From NCBI GenBank assembly GCA_024663395.1, contig JANFAH010000020.1, positions 248,001 to 312,000 on the forward strand: a stretch of DNA of 64,000 bases, written 5' to 3'. The position numbers and the translations under genes are program-made. Source of the DNA: Pisolithus tinctorius. Lineage: Eukaryota > Basidiomycota > Agaricomycetes > Boletales > Pisolithaceae. The notes below the pieces were generated by a model, which was not told where the DNA came from, did not search any database, and saw only the letters and a program-made list of their open reading frames with translations. Positions within the stretch are counted from its first letter, which is position 1. Every line of letters begins with the position of its first letter. This document shows, one piece after another, positions 21,203-31,059 of the stretch.

Positions 21203-22105
21203 GCCATCGTGCAGTATGTACATTTGTTTCCACATCACCTGTCATACCAAGATCGTCCCATGCCTTATGCATGGGAAAATACATCGTTCTGGCCCATTCT
21301 GTGTGGTTGCAAAGCAGGGTACCACGAGAGATTTCTGTCCGCTCAGCAAGGAACTGGCCCCGAATCGGCCACGGTATTGTAGAGTGCACAGGGTACCACC
21401 TGACTTGTCTTCTTCATGCAACTTTCGACTTCTCTCAGTGGTATGTCCTTGTGAAACAATCTTGATGGTAGGGTGTGATGAAACGTTGAAGAGAGAACAA
21501 AGGGACTGTATATCAGGTAGCTGGGATGGTCTTTGTGTGTCAATTGTAAGGAGACAGAAGGAGAATTGAAAGAAAAACAGATCAAGGGGCACACACTGAT
21601 TGCGCAATTGAAGAAGAAATGCGCAGAGTGGTTGCAAGTCTCCGCGGTGTAGAGCAGCCAAGGACGGTATCAGCGAGACTAGTAAGGGAGATAGGAGAGA
21701 CAGTGTTTTGGCTATATACTTATTCGGTGTTTTGTTATTTTTCTGGGCAGTTTTGGACTTTTTGTAAGCAGTTTTTATGTTTTTTGAGCGAGGACTAGCT
21801 ATCAGTAGAATCACCGGACGAAACCTGGGGTGGAATAGAGGTCTCCAGACGAAACCTGGGGTAAAACAGATAAAAGGAAATGAACTATGTCTGATATTGG
21901 GTGGATCAAGTGGTATGCTGGTCACCCCTGTGGGGGACTTTGAATGCTGACAGTCCCCAGTCAGCATGGGAGAAGGAACGAGTGTAGTAGAAGAAGCCAC
22001 AGGGAGGCAGGCAAGGCTGCGGAAAGAGGTATGGGTATCATGGGAGAAGAGGGTACAGGGGAATAGCACGATGGACAAACTGTGGATACTGGAAAAGACA
22101 GATAG
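21203..22105. other. Non-coding spacer between antisense gene and pol of C1
   Basis: No convincing gene. It holds a 16-bp direct repeat (GACGAAACCTGGGGTR at about 21819 and 21852), an AT/T-rich stretch near 21720-21780, and the second PPT-like repeat at 21927-21967. The long open minus frame here (21242-22078) lacks domain signals and looks accidental. Confidence 0.5.
21927..21967 (-). repeat. Second copy of PPT-like repeat of C1
   Basis: CCTGTGGGGGACTTTGAATGC...CCCCAGTCAGC, matching 19798-19836. It lies just downstream (element sense) of pol. The duplication could mean the antisense gene was inserted beside an original PPT, or that two priming sites exist. Confidence 0.5.
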
Positions 22106-25100
22106 TCAGCTGTCTGCGGAAAAAGCCTCCACATCATCATCAGTGGGGTCATCCTCAGCTTCCGCAAGAAGGCAGTCTAGTTCTTCATCATCCAACCCAG
22201 TAATGCGAGTCACGGTTGTGCGGGTTTGAGACCATAGGTGGTAGGGAAGTAAGCAGAATGCAGTGAAGTGGAGTTTGGAGATGGAGCCATCCAGCTCAGC
22301 CAGCAGGTATGAACCCCCAGTGGTCCAACAAAGGACAACCATGGGACCAGTGTACCATGGCTTTGTTTTCCAGTTCAGCTCTTTTTCTACACGGGAGTTG
22401 TGGACAAGCACAAGGGCGCTGGGAGTGAAGTTATGGTCTTTAATGCGATGCTGAAAGGCAGTTTCGAACTGCTGGATAGACTGGAAGCGTGCATGGAGGA
22501 CATTGCTGCGGACCTGGTCTAAGTCATCCTGACGCTTCTGTAACTGGCAAGCGTGCCAAGCAATCAGTTCTGTGGTAGTCGGCAGTGTCGCATCATCACA
22601 GGATAGGGGCAAAAGGAAAGTAGCCTCGGCAAGGTTGAATGGGAACAGCGGTTCGACACCATGTACCATGAAATAAGGGGATAGACCCATGGATTTCAAA
22701 ATGGTGACCTGCTCGGCCCAGAAGACAGAGTGTGCAATGGTGTGCCAGTGGCGATCATTGTTCTCGCAGCACTTCATGATAGCCTTGTGAACATCATAGT
22801 GGCGATGCTCTACAATGCCGTTAGCCTGAGAGTTGTAAGGAGAGATACGGATGTGACAGATATGATATTGTGTGGCTAGGGCATCTAAGGCTTGGACGAA
22901 CATGGGACCATTGTCAGTGACAATCTCGGTGAGCGGACCCCAGTGGCATAGGATATCCTCAAAGATGAAGGACACGAGCGCAGTACTATTTTCCACCCAT
23001 AAGATACACCATTTGGGATATGAGGTGAGTGCACAACGAGCCTGTACTATGTAGCAGTAGCCACCAGCTTTGGGCATCAGCATCGTGTCAATGTGAGCTT
23101 TATGAAACAGGCCCCCTATCATGGGTACAGTGGGGGGGATATGAAGCTTCTGCATCTGGCGGATCTGGCATTCATGACAAGTGCGGACATACCACTTCAC
23201 ATCCTCAACAAGAAGAGGCCACCAGAAGCGAAGGAGAAGGCATGTGCGGACCGTGAAGACACCCTTGTGTCCGAGGTTGTCATGCGCTTCTTTGATGAGA
23301 TGATACCACTTGGATTCGTCAACGACTAGCTGGTGCTGTCCGTGCAGTTCTCTACGCCATAGATTTCCATCTAGGAGGAAGAAGTGGCTAGCTGAGTTGA
23401 AGAAAGATGAGTACTGTGCATCAGTAAGGTCAGGTGGTTGCTCGTGGGTTGCGAGGAATGTGCGGATCATTTCTATCTTCACTTCGTGTGCCCGAGCCTT
23501 CACGGACTGTGGAATGGCAGGGTCATCAGGAGTATCGGAAGGGTTATTAGCATCAGCAGTCGCAGAGAATGCGAGATAGAAGGATGCAGGCAGTGGGAGG
23601 TTTTCCCAACAGTAAGCGGGTGGTGGTAGGGAATGGCAATCTTGACTGGAAAGTGACATAGGAGGCAGGCAGTTATTGACAACCTGTGTAGAGAAAGAGT
23701 AAAAACGGTCCAGCCAGTCCTCATGGTCGTCATCCTCGGGCAGGTCAAGCTCTGACTGCGGATGGTGGGACAAGCCATCAGGGCCGGCATGCCTGTCCAT
23801 GGGAATGTGGACGAGTTTGAATGAGAAAAGGAGGACACCAGCAATCCAGCAATTGATCGTCACGTTAGGCTGCAGATCTGGGTTATTTATCATGCCCTTA
23901 ATATACTTCGCATCTACCTCCACAGTGAAGTTAGTGAGACCAAAGATGTATACACATACCGTGTGCAACACATGGAAGAGACCGTACAACTCAAGCTTAG
24001 CCTGAGAGTAGCGGCTTTCCACTTCGTTGAGGGTGATGGATCCGAAGCGACTAGGATACCGTCTGCCATCTTCGCTGAGCTGGTAGAGGATGTAGCCAAC
24101 TGTGATGACTGAAGTGTCAACTGCTAAAATTACTTCACGACCGCACTCATAGTCAATCCTTCGGAGTGCGGGGGACTTTACAATTTCATCCTTGAGCCGT
24201 TGCATAGCAGCACGTTGTGGTTTGTCCCATGTGAATGGTACATCCTTCTGTGTGAGTGCAACTAGTGGCTGTGCAATCTTGGTGAAGTCTTTGATGAAGA
24301 TGCATAGCACACTGCAGACACCGAGGAAACTGCAAACCTGTGTCAGGTTGTGGCACTCGGGCCAGTCACGGATCTTCTGCACTTTGCTTTCTTCAGGAAC
24401 GCGACCTTCAAAGGTGCACTTGTGGCCAACGATCACAGCGGACAGAGCAGCTAGCACGAACTTCTTTGCCAAGACAGTGGCTCCGACGTTCTGCAAACAC
24501 TGAAGGATATGGTTAACGACTATACAGTGGTTCCAGATAAATTTCCGAATCCCAGGGTTCTCCGGGATAGTCTCATAGGACCCATCTGCACGCTGATAGC
24601 AGGTGGTCTCAGATTTTACGGGGACGTCATCTATGAAGGGCAAGGTATGATGCAGGATCTCATCCTGGAGAACAAATGCAGTATCTCCCTGGTATACCTG
24701 TACTGTGTTTGCATGACCTTGCAGCAGAGTAGTAAGCCGATGCGGTCCAAGTGGGGTACCAAAGGTGGTGAGGTCGCAGGAATCGACATGAAGTGCATGC
24801 TGGTCATACCTGGAGTAGAGGTCCATCATCACATACACCGTGTATCCAGCAAAGGATTCTGCAAGGTGTTCTATGAAGGGCGGAACAGATGCATCACAGA
24901 TGGTCACTGCATTCAGGGGCTGTAAGTCATGCACAAGGCAAAGAGACTTTCCATCTTTCTTTACTACACAGAACCAGTGGGAGCGATAAGCTGCTGTAGA
25001 AGGTGCATACATGCTGGACTTGATGCAGTCTTTAATCATGTCTATGACTTGGGCATGTATCGCATTCAGGATAGGGATGTTGCGTTGGACCCAAGGCATG

Positions 25101-25717
25101 TGTGGAATCATAGGAATCTTTACTGGTGGAAAATAGTGTTCGTCTAGGTGTCCGCACTCTGTAATGTCCCAAGCGAATGTGAGCTCATGGACCGAAATGA
25201 GCCAAGTTATGAGTTTAAATTCTTCTGGCCAAAGCCAATCTGCAGGATCGAGGTCAAGTTCTGCAGCCTGTTTGGCAGTGAAGTGGATGCCCAGAGCAAA
25301 GTCTGGTGGATGGGTTGGAAGTGGTTGGAGACCAGCAAGCAGGTCGTCAGGCAGGCTGCGCAGGATGCGGTATTCTTCCGCCATTGGGGCAGGTACCATC
25401 CAAACCTTCTTGGCAACTGGCTTGTAAATGAGGGTGCAAACTGCTGGATCTAGTTGATAAACACTGCCGAATGTGGCTATAGCAGAGGGGTTTAGTATTG
25501 TCTGAGTGGAGGAGAGGAAAGTGAAAGCAGGCGAGGGTATTCCAGTGGGTATGTCCTGCGGTACGGGTGCCATGGGTGAAGAGAAGTTCATCGAAGTGAA
25601 GGCTAGTGATGAGACTGTAGGACTGAGGAACGGAGAACAGCGGCTAAATAGGAAACAGGACATCTTAGTAGGCTCTCCCTGACCATTTGGTGGATCATCA
25701 ATATTCAAAAACCCCAT
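22106..25717 (-). CDS. Pol polyprotein of C1: RT, RNase H, integrase (1203 aa)
   Basis: The longest intact gene in the window. ATG at 25717-25715, overlapping the protease ORF by 13 bp. Order: linker with ALGIHFTA; RT from about residue 215 (SSMYAPSTAAYRSHWF, LVHDLQPLNAVT), active site F-I-D-D near residue 360; RNase H with AVDTSVITVGYILYQ near residue 545; integrase zinc finger H...H...CHEC (HDNLGHKGVF, TCHECQIRQ) near 830-870; integrase core D (HIDTMLM), D (VTDNGPMF), E (NGIVEHRHYD); basic C-terminal part. No chromodomain seen. No stop codon, but many residues expected to be Arg read Cys or His, suggesting missense CpG decay. Whether the enzyme works is unknown. Confidence 0.9.
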   Translation of the reverse strand: MGFLNIDDPPNGQGEPTKMSCFLFSRCSPFLSPTVSSLAFTSMNFSSPMAPVPQDIPTGIPSPAFTFLSSTQTILNPSAIATFGSVYQLDPAVCTLIYKPVAKKVWMVPAPMAEEYRILRSLPDDLLAGLQPLPTHPPDFALGIHFTAKQAAELDLDPADWLWPEEFKLITWLISVHELTFAWDITECGHLDEHYFPPVKIPMIPHMPWVQRNIPILNAIHAQVIDMIKDCIKSSMYAPSTAAYRSHWFCVVKKDGKSLCLVHDLQPLNAVTICDASVPPFIEHLAESFAGYTVYVMMDLYSRYDQHALHVDSCDLTTFGTPLGPHRLTTLLQGHANTVQVYQGDTAFVLQDEILHHTLPFIDDVPVKSETTCYQRADGSYETIPENPGIRKFIWNHCIVVNHILQCLQNVGATVLAKKFVLAALSAVIVGHKCTFEGRVPEESKVQKIRDWPECHNLTQVCSFLGVCSVLCIFIKDFTKIAQPLVALTQKDVPFTWDKPQRAAMQRLKDEIVKSPALRRIDYECGREVILAVDTSVITVGYILYQLSEDGRRYPSRFGSITLNEVESRYSQAKLELYGLFHVLHTVCVYIFGLTNFTVEVDAKYIKGMINNPDLQPNVTINCWIAGVLLFSFKLVHIPMDRHAGPDGLSHHPQSELDLPEDDDHEDWLDRFYSFSTQVVNNCLPPMSLSSQDCHSLPPPAYCWENLPLPASFYLAFSATADANNPSDTPDDPAIPQSVKARAHEVKIEMIRTFLATHEQPPDLTDAQYSSFFNSASHFFLLDGNLWRRELHGQHQLVVDESKWYHLIKEAHDNLGHKGVFTVRTCLLLRFWWPLLVEDVKWYVRTCHECQIRQMQKLHIPPTVPMIGGLFHKAHIDTMLMPKAGGYCYIVQARCALTSYPKWCILWVENSTALVSFIFEDILCHWGPLTEIVTDNGPMFVQALDALATQYHICHIRISPYNSQANGIVEHRHYDVHKAIMKCCENNDRHWHTIAHSVFWAEQVTILKSMGLSPYFMVHGVEPLFPFNLAEATFLLPLSCDDATLPTTTELIAWHACQLQKRQDDLDQVRSNVLHARFQSIQQFETAFQHRIKDHNFTPSALVLVHNSRVEKELNWKTKPWYTGPMVVLCWTTGGSYLLAELDGSISKLHFTAFCLLPYHLWSQTRTTVTRITGLDDEELDCLLAEAEDDPTDDDVEAFSADS

Positions 25718-26598
25718 TCAACTATACTTTGGTGGCTATGGCAGTGCTTGCCGCACTTGCAGTGCAGACAGCCCTCATGCCACGGGTGTGTGGGCAAAGT
25801 GTACTCGCGGCTGTTGTTCGGGTCTTGGAGAGTGATCCACTGTCTGCTGTCAGGATAATTGTTTGTTACTGCACTCATAAGGCAAATGAATGGACACCCG
25901 AGGAGCATGTCGAAGTTCGCATGTTCAATTACTTGAACCTGTAGCATGACTGGCCTGGCGCTGAAGTCGAGTTTCAGGTTCTCTAGTATGCCTACAGTAG
26001 TGTCTTTAGACATGTTAGCAGACATCATAGTCATGAGATGATCGCAGTGCAATGGGAGCCCAATCTTTTCCCAAATGCACCTGGGCATGGTGACGATTTC
26101 TGAACTGGAATCTAGTACACAGTTGATTGTCTCGTTGGTCCCAGGGACCTTGGCTTTGATGCAGCGGAGCAGCAGAGTGTGGTGAGCTACGATGGAGCCA
26201 TCATCACCACAGATAACGCGGTCTCTGTATTCGCGCATGGTTCTTTGAGGATCGTGGCCAGTCAGTTCATTCACTTGTACTCCTTCTTCATCGTCACTAC
26301 GAACTACCTGGATCTCGTTTGTGGTGACACGTTTCGCCATGGTGATGTCTCTGAACTGTTTGCGAAACTCTGGGGCTACTGCAAATAATTCTTTGACTGG
26401 CATGGCAATGCTGGTTTCGAGTATGCACTCCATGATACACTTGGGCGTGGCTTTGTCTTCAAGAGGGAACGAGTAACGGTACTGGTTTTGATTGCGAGCT
26501 GCTGGGTACAGTGTCTGTGACAGAACAATTGCTGTGGGAATGGGGTCCTTGTGTGCAGGCGTCAGAGCCGGACTAGTTGGAGGAATATATGGTTTCAT
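25705..26598 (-). CDS. Protease-containing ORF of C1 (297 aa)
   Basis: ATG at 26598-26596. Residues 1-130 have no recognised domain and contain an acidic stretch. A retropepsin fold is suggested from about residue 150: V-L-D-S-S-S-E-I-V-T-M in the place of the usual D-S/T-G-S, then hydrophobic-rich strand and I-E-H-A-N-F-D-M-L-L-G-C-P-F near residue 235. The third active-site residue is Ser (AGT) instead of Gly in both C1 and C2. Ends in a Cys/His cluster (HPWHEGCLHCKCGKHCHSH) that may bind metal. The overlap with pol suggests frameshift or reinitiation. Confidence 0.7.
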   Translation of the reverse strand: MKPYIPPTSPALTPAHKDPIPTAIVLSQTLYPAARNQNQYRYSFPLEDKATPKCIMECILETSIAMPVKELFAVAPEFRKQFRDITMAKRVTTNEIQVVRSDDEEGVQVNELTGHDPQRTMREYRDRVICGDDGSIVAHHTLLLRCIKAKVPGTNETINCVLDSSSEIVTMPRCIWEKIGLPLHCDHLMTMMSANMSKDTTVGILENLKLDFSARPVMLQVQVIEHANFDMLLGCPFICLMSAVTNNYPDSRQWITLQDPNNSREYTLPTHPWHEGCLHCKCGKHCHSHQSIVEWGF

Positions 26599-27660
26599 AG
26601 CGGTGGATGTTGGTGCAGGTGTAGAGGGCTCGGATGCCTGGCGAGCAGCATGTGAACTTTGAACACCAGGGGAAATGATTTCCTCTTCAACAGTGGCTGT
26701 GCATGGGTCGACTCATGGAGGGTTGGCAGGACATGCCACGGGTCAAGCTGTGATTTCAACTCTGTCAAAGTGGGCTTTCCTTCCACAGGGAACAACTGCT
26801 CCCTTGTTACCTTTATCCGCTTGGTAGGTAGCCCAAGCTTGAGTGACGTATGCTTGGAAGTCAGGGTTGGCTAAGTCTGCAACAGGTTCATCTACATCTT
26901 GGACGGTGTTTAAGAAGGCAGAAGGCTGGATCTCCAACTGCATGTCAATTTCGGGATGAGCAATGCAGAAGAGGTTAGCGGTGCCTTGTGCAGAGCAGCA
27001 GGAGTCGCAGCATGCATGCTGGCCTGGTCTCTGTCAGCCATGATGTGGTCAACAGCCTCTCTCAGTGAGTTACATTCAGGGAAACGTGGGATTCGGCTCC
27101 TGTCTGCCAGATAGAGACGGTTGTCTGTACCTCTCGTGATCTTACCGGTGTGGATATAAACTTCAACAAGTGCACACATCCTTGTCCAGTGGTTGGGGTC
27201 TGCACAGAAACTGCAGCCGGGTCTGTGTTGCTGCAGCGGAGGCTGCATCTGGAAGTTGTATTCCTGTTTAATGACAGTACTAGAAGGTGGCACTTGCGGC
27301 ATGTAAGCCGACGAGGGAGGTGCAGCTGGCGAGGCCACGGTACCCATTGTCGGTACCGCACTACAAAGAGCAGATCCTGTCAGAAGGAACTTGGCAGCTT
27401 TGACAACTTCTGCGAGCAGGTATGGATCGTCAGGGTGGAGGTCGGTGTGGACTATGGAGAGTCAATGACGAATTCAGTCTGCGATGGCCCTCGGGAAGCC
27501 ATTCAGAAACATGGAATCCCGTTCTGTCTCTGCAAGCTTTTTAGTTTTAATGAGCAGGGCAGAAATCTTAGTGAATTTCTGCTGGTATTCTCCAAGGTCA
27601 TCCTGGTTCTGCATAGGCTTGGACTGATATTCTTTGATGAGGTACTGCAAGTCTGCACAG
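26599..27660 (-). pseudogene. Gag of C1, C-terminal part
   Basis: Continues the Gag interrupted by S copy 2. Reads CADLQYLIKEYQSKP ... LGEYQQKFTKISALL (capsid-like helices), then TGA at 27474-27476 and again near 27468 and further, where C2 reads CGA or CAT. It then has a Pro/Ser/Gln-rich linker and a CX2CX4HX4C knuckle (CSFCADPNHWTRMC, near 27190-27232). Between about 26,950 and 26,600 the reading changes frame twice before reaching the protease ORF. Confidence 0.7.
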
Positions 27661-29502
27661 TGTGAGTCAAAGTGTGGAATGCTGGTGAAAACCAAACAAA
27701 TCCAACACAAAAGACAAATAAGAACGAGTGGTGGTTTGCCTCTGCGGAACCTGGAGTGCAGAGAAACCTAAAGTGGGGGGAGTTTCAATGGCAGGTGCTC
27801 CTAGTGCAAGTCGTCGATGAGTTATGCAGGAGTAGATGAATGGATGATGACTGAGGAGGGGATGCTGAACAGAGTGAAGGTGTTCAGCTGAAAGGACTTC
27901 TTGGAATAATGGACTTTGATAAAATGTGCTCCTGGCACAAGTCATTGACGAGTTACGCAGGAGTGAAGGGATGACTAAGACTGCTGACTAAGAGGAAGCT
28001 TCAGATGAATGATGGAGGCAGATAGACTCTTCCGAATGAGCCTCAACTACCAAGTATACGAATGATGACAGGTAGACCCCTTTGTGGAGCCTCAACTGTT
28101 GACTACAAGATAGGCACTGGACTGACTGCTGGACTGCTTCTGAATTGCTTTTTGGTAGCTAAGTACACGGGGGTTTATATACTGAGGGGGGAGCACAGCT
28201 TGTGACAAACAAGGCACAAACACTTGGTAAGTAATGAGTAAGGACTGAGTAGTCATGATGAGTAAGCGAGAAATGAAAAGTAAGCAAGCAAAGAAGATTG
28301 GTAAGTATTGGCAATGAACAAGTCAAGGATAGTCAAAATATCACAAAGTGAGTCAAATAGAATCAGAAACTGAGTAAGCACACTGATATCACATTAGGGG
28401 GTGGCAATGCAAGCTAGATCTCAGCGGAGACATCTCTAGACCCAAAGATGGCATGACAGATGGATGGTGTTTCCAGATAGGGAAGTATTAATTCCAGAAT
28501 TGAAGGGCATGAGTCAGGTGTCAAAGGGGGCTAGGGCGTTGGGGGTCTGTGGGGCAATGAGAGCATACGCGATCGCGTCTCCCACCTGTTCGTCCTCTCA
28601 GCGAAGTTAACAAAAACTTCATGAATGGGGCTCTGATGGAGGAGGAGGAGAAGGGGGGACATCTTCTGCTGAATCTTGCAGTAAGAAGGCAAGATGCATG
28701 TCATACTCGTCATGAATGCGATCAGGGAGGCTGGAGGACAGTAGATTATACTGCAGCTGTCGTGATGCAGGAAGAATGATGGACAAGACTGGAATAAAGA
28801 CGGTGCAGGGAGCAGGGAGGAATGATCCATATGCTTCATCAACCGGGGAGACTGAAACAACAACATAAGACCTTTCTAACCGAGTGACAGACCTGAGGCA
28901 ACCAAAGAACATCCTTCTGGAAGTCATACTGACAAGGAGAACATGCTGACCAAGCTGCATGGGATGAGATGTGGCTGACAACGATGGGATGAACCAGGGG
29001 GCTTCAGGACGGAAGCTGGTTGGAATGCCTGGCAGATATATGTAGCCACTGTCTCTGGCGAATGAGACAAGCAAGATGATCGACGAAGAGGTGGCCATGA
29101 TTGATGGACTTAGCAAAATGAGCGTCTGATGGATGGAGTGCTGTAGAAATGCGCAGGGTGCGAGGATCCTCTCCAAATTTGGAAGGAAGAATCGTGGGGC
29201 TGAGCACTTTAAGCGAGTGTGGGAATGGAGTCGATATCTTTGGAAATGGTGGAGATACGACGAAAACCGGAATGCTGTACACGGGCGCTAAAAACCTTTA
29301 ATGTGTGCTTAACTTGCTTCCTCTTTTCTCTTTAGCACTGATGACTCATTCTTGTGCAAAGGATGACTGTTAACGTCTGACAGTCTTTCTACGCATGAGG
29401 CCTTTAGTCTTCATCTGCATGCTTGGGCATTTGTGCGCAACTCGTCGACGAGTTAGGCAGAGTCAGCTGTAACCATGTCCACAACACCTTTGGTGTGTGA
29501 CA
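27661..29502 (-). mobile_element. S element copy 2 (1842 bp)
   Basis: TGTGAGTCAAAG...GTGTGTGACA between ACAG (27657-27660) and ACGG (29503-29506). The uninterrupted target can be read in C2 at 46195-46205 (GCACAGCAGTAG). The S ORF is open here for 159 codons (29098-28619). Confidence 0.9.
28619..29098 (-). CDS. S-element ORF, 159 aa (copy 2)
   Basis: ATG at 29098 (MATSSSIILL). Same length, start and stop as the ORF in copies 3 and 4. Hydrophobic/Ser/Pro-rich without a recognised domain; the C-terminus is acidic then Pro-rich and ends PPPPSEPHS. The frame is open about 26 codons upstream too, but only this ATG is shared by all copies. Function unknown. It may simply be U3 sequence without coding role. 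Confidence 0.45.
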   Translation of the reverse strand: MATSSSIILLVSFARDSGYIYLPGIPTSFRPEAPWFIPSLSATSHPMQLGQHVLLVSMTSRRMFFGCLRSVTRLERSYVVVSVSPVDEAYGSFLPAPCTVFIPVLSIILPASRQLQYNLLSSSLPDRIHDEYDMHLAFLLQDSAEDVPPSPPPPSEPHS

Positions 29503-30400
29503 ACGGCAGTAGCAGTCGTCACCCTCGCAGCCAGGGTACAAACCCTTAACAGCTACTACGAAGGCATCCCAGTCATCGGCTGCGGGAGCAGCTTCCAGAA
29601 GCGTTTGCCAGACCTTGGCTTCTTCAAGGTCAGCATAGTGGATTGCAGCTCTGATCTTGCCATGGTCATCAAGAGCAGTGAGAGTACCGAGGAAGTCGAT
29701 GTCTTTGAGGTAGTGCGGAAGCTGTGCGGGAGAATCTCCGCTAAATCTAGGTGAGTTTTGTGTACCATGGAGCGGCATCTGAAACTGAGGATTAGCCATT
29801 GGTGGGTTAACCTGTGGTGGCAGTGCCAGATTGGTAACGGGTGGAACAGGTATTGGTTGTGGGTGCGAAGTGGTTGGTATAGTGTGTGAGCGAGCTGGCG
29901 GAAGTGTTGGCAGGTTACTAATTGGCTGATGGGTGGTCTGCGACTGAGTGAGTGGTCACAGCAGTGTGGCGGATGCAACTGAGAGTCTGGGTATAGATTT
30001 GGAGGCGTCAAAGAGACAGGAAGAAGAGGGCGTCAGTGATGATGAATCAGATGATGTGACAGGTGTTAAAGGTGATGGTGGGGTTTTGGGCCTTTGGGGA
30101 GTTGAGTGGATAAAGCCACCAGGAAAATCAGGGGCAGTGAGATCTAGGTGATCCAACGTGATGGATATCTGATCTGCCGAAATATCAGGAGGAGTGATTG
30201 CGGGTGGTACCCACGGAATGTCAGTGGGTAATTGCACGTGATCTGGTGTTATGGGTGAAACAGGGCAGAAAATGTCGGAGTCTTCTGACAGGTTGAGATT
30301 GCGAAAGTGCAGGTGTAAATTTTCTAGTTTGGTGTGTTCAGCAGTGCACCTGAGCAACCTTCTGGAAGCGACAGCAGAATCCCTTGCAGTGGGCTCCAGT
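29503..30400 (-). pseudogene. Gag of C1, N-terminal part
   Basis: From the primer-binding site leftwards: RTKLENLHLHFRN-type start region (open through the PBS), an acidic Ser/Pro-rich segment, MANPQFQMPLHG and the capsid-type start PRFSGDSPAQLPHYLKDIDFL ... DDWDAFVVAVKGLYPG, up to the S insertion after GDDCY. One TGA at about 29956, where C2 has CGA at the homologous codon (about 46643). The first ATG in good position is MANPQ near 29799; upstream initiation cannot be excluded. Confidence 0.7.
30382..30398 (-). promoter_or_regulatory. tRNA primer-binding site of C1
   Basis: Minus strand TGGAGCCCACTGCAAGG, two bases inside the 5' LTR. The TGG start fits a tRNA CCA end. The same site occurs in C2 (47072-47088) and, with G for A, in element E (37632-37648). 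Confidence 0.65.
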
Positions 30401-30594
30401 TGTAGGAAAAGTCCAAGTAGCTGTATAATATGAGCTAGATGACTTAGATAACAACAATAAAAAATGAAGGGAATGAATTGTTCATCCCAAGGGATTCTGG
30501 ACCATCGGGACTAGAAGGTGGGACCCAGTGCTTTGTAGCGGTAGTGATTCATGATGTGCGTGGCATGGTCCGCAGAGTAGTACTGGCGATGCGA
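30401..30594 (-). repeat. 5' LTR of C1, first part (split by element E)
   Basis: Homologous to the first 194 bp of LTR 47091-47752 and ends GCGA at the E insertion. The remainder resumes at 38116. Confidence 0.9.
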
Positions 30595-31059
30595 TGTAGG
30601 AATAGGTAATAAGTAGTACCTAGAAATAGTAATAGTCAGTAACGGGCGAGTTTAGTGCTTGACCCAAAAGGGAGGTCCTGTTTCAAGAAAAAAGAAGTGT
30701 AGTAAAAATGTAAAAAATGCGAACTCAAATGGAAAACTTAACTCTGTCTGTTCAATAGCTCTTGCCAGTCCTCCTGGCCCTTTGGGTACTCCCCAAAGTA
30801 ATGAATCTAACTTCGAAAACTCGCCAAACTGCGAGACTAAATCACCCTGCTACTGAGGGCCTGTGACATGTACTGGTTGTTATGGTAAACTGAACTCATG
30901 TGAACACAGCACACATGCTTAGCCAGCAACACAGCTGCTCACCACCAAGTCCAGGGGTACAAACACAAAAAACAAAAGCCAGAAATAAAACAAGTCCTTC
31001 CACCCCTAAACTCCTGACCAAGACGGATTCTCCTAGGGAACTTGAACTCATTCCCTACA
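30595..31059 (-). repeat. 3' LTR of element E (465 bp)
   Basis: TGTAGGAATAGGTAATAAG...TTCCCTACA. Differs from 37651-38115 at few positions, mostly CG/TG or CG/CA pairs. The high similarity marks E as the youngest or among the youngest insertions. Confidence 0.9.

Noticed and set aside
21242..22078. Long open minus-strand frame (278 codons) between the antisense gene and pol of C1
   Set aside because: Spans a spacer with a direct repeat and a PPT-like repeat, overlaps the antisense gene region, shows biased low-complexity Ser/Leu/Pro/Lys content and no domain.
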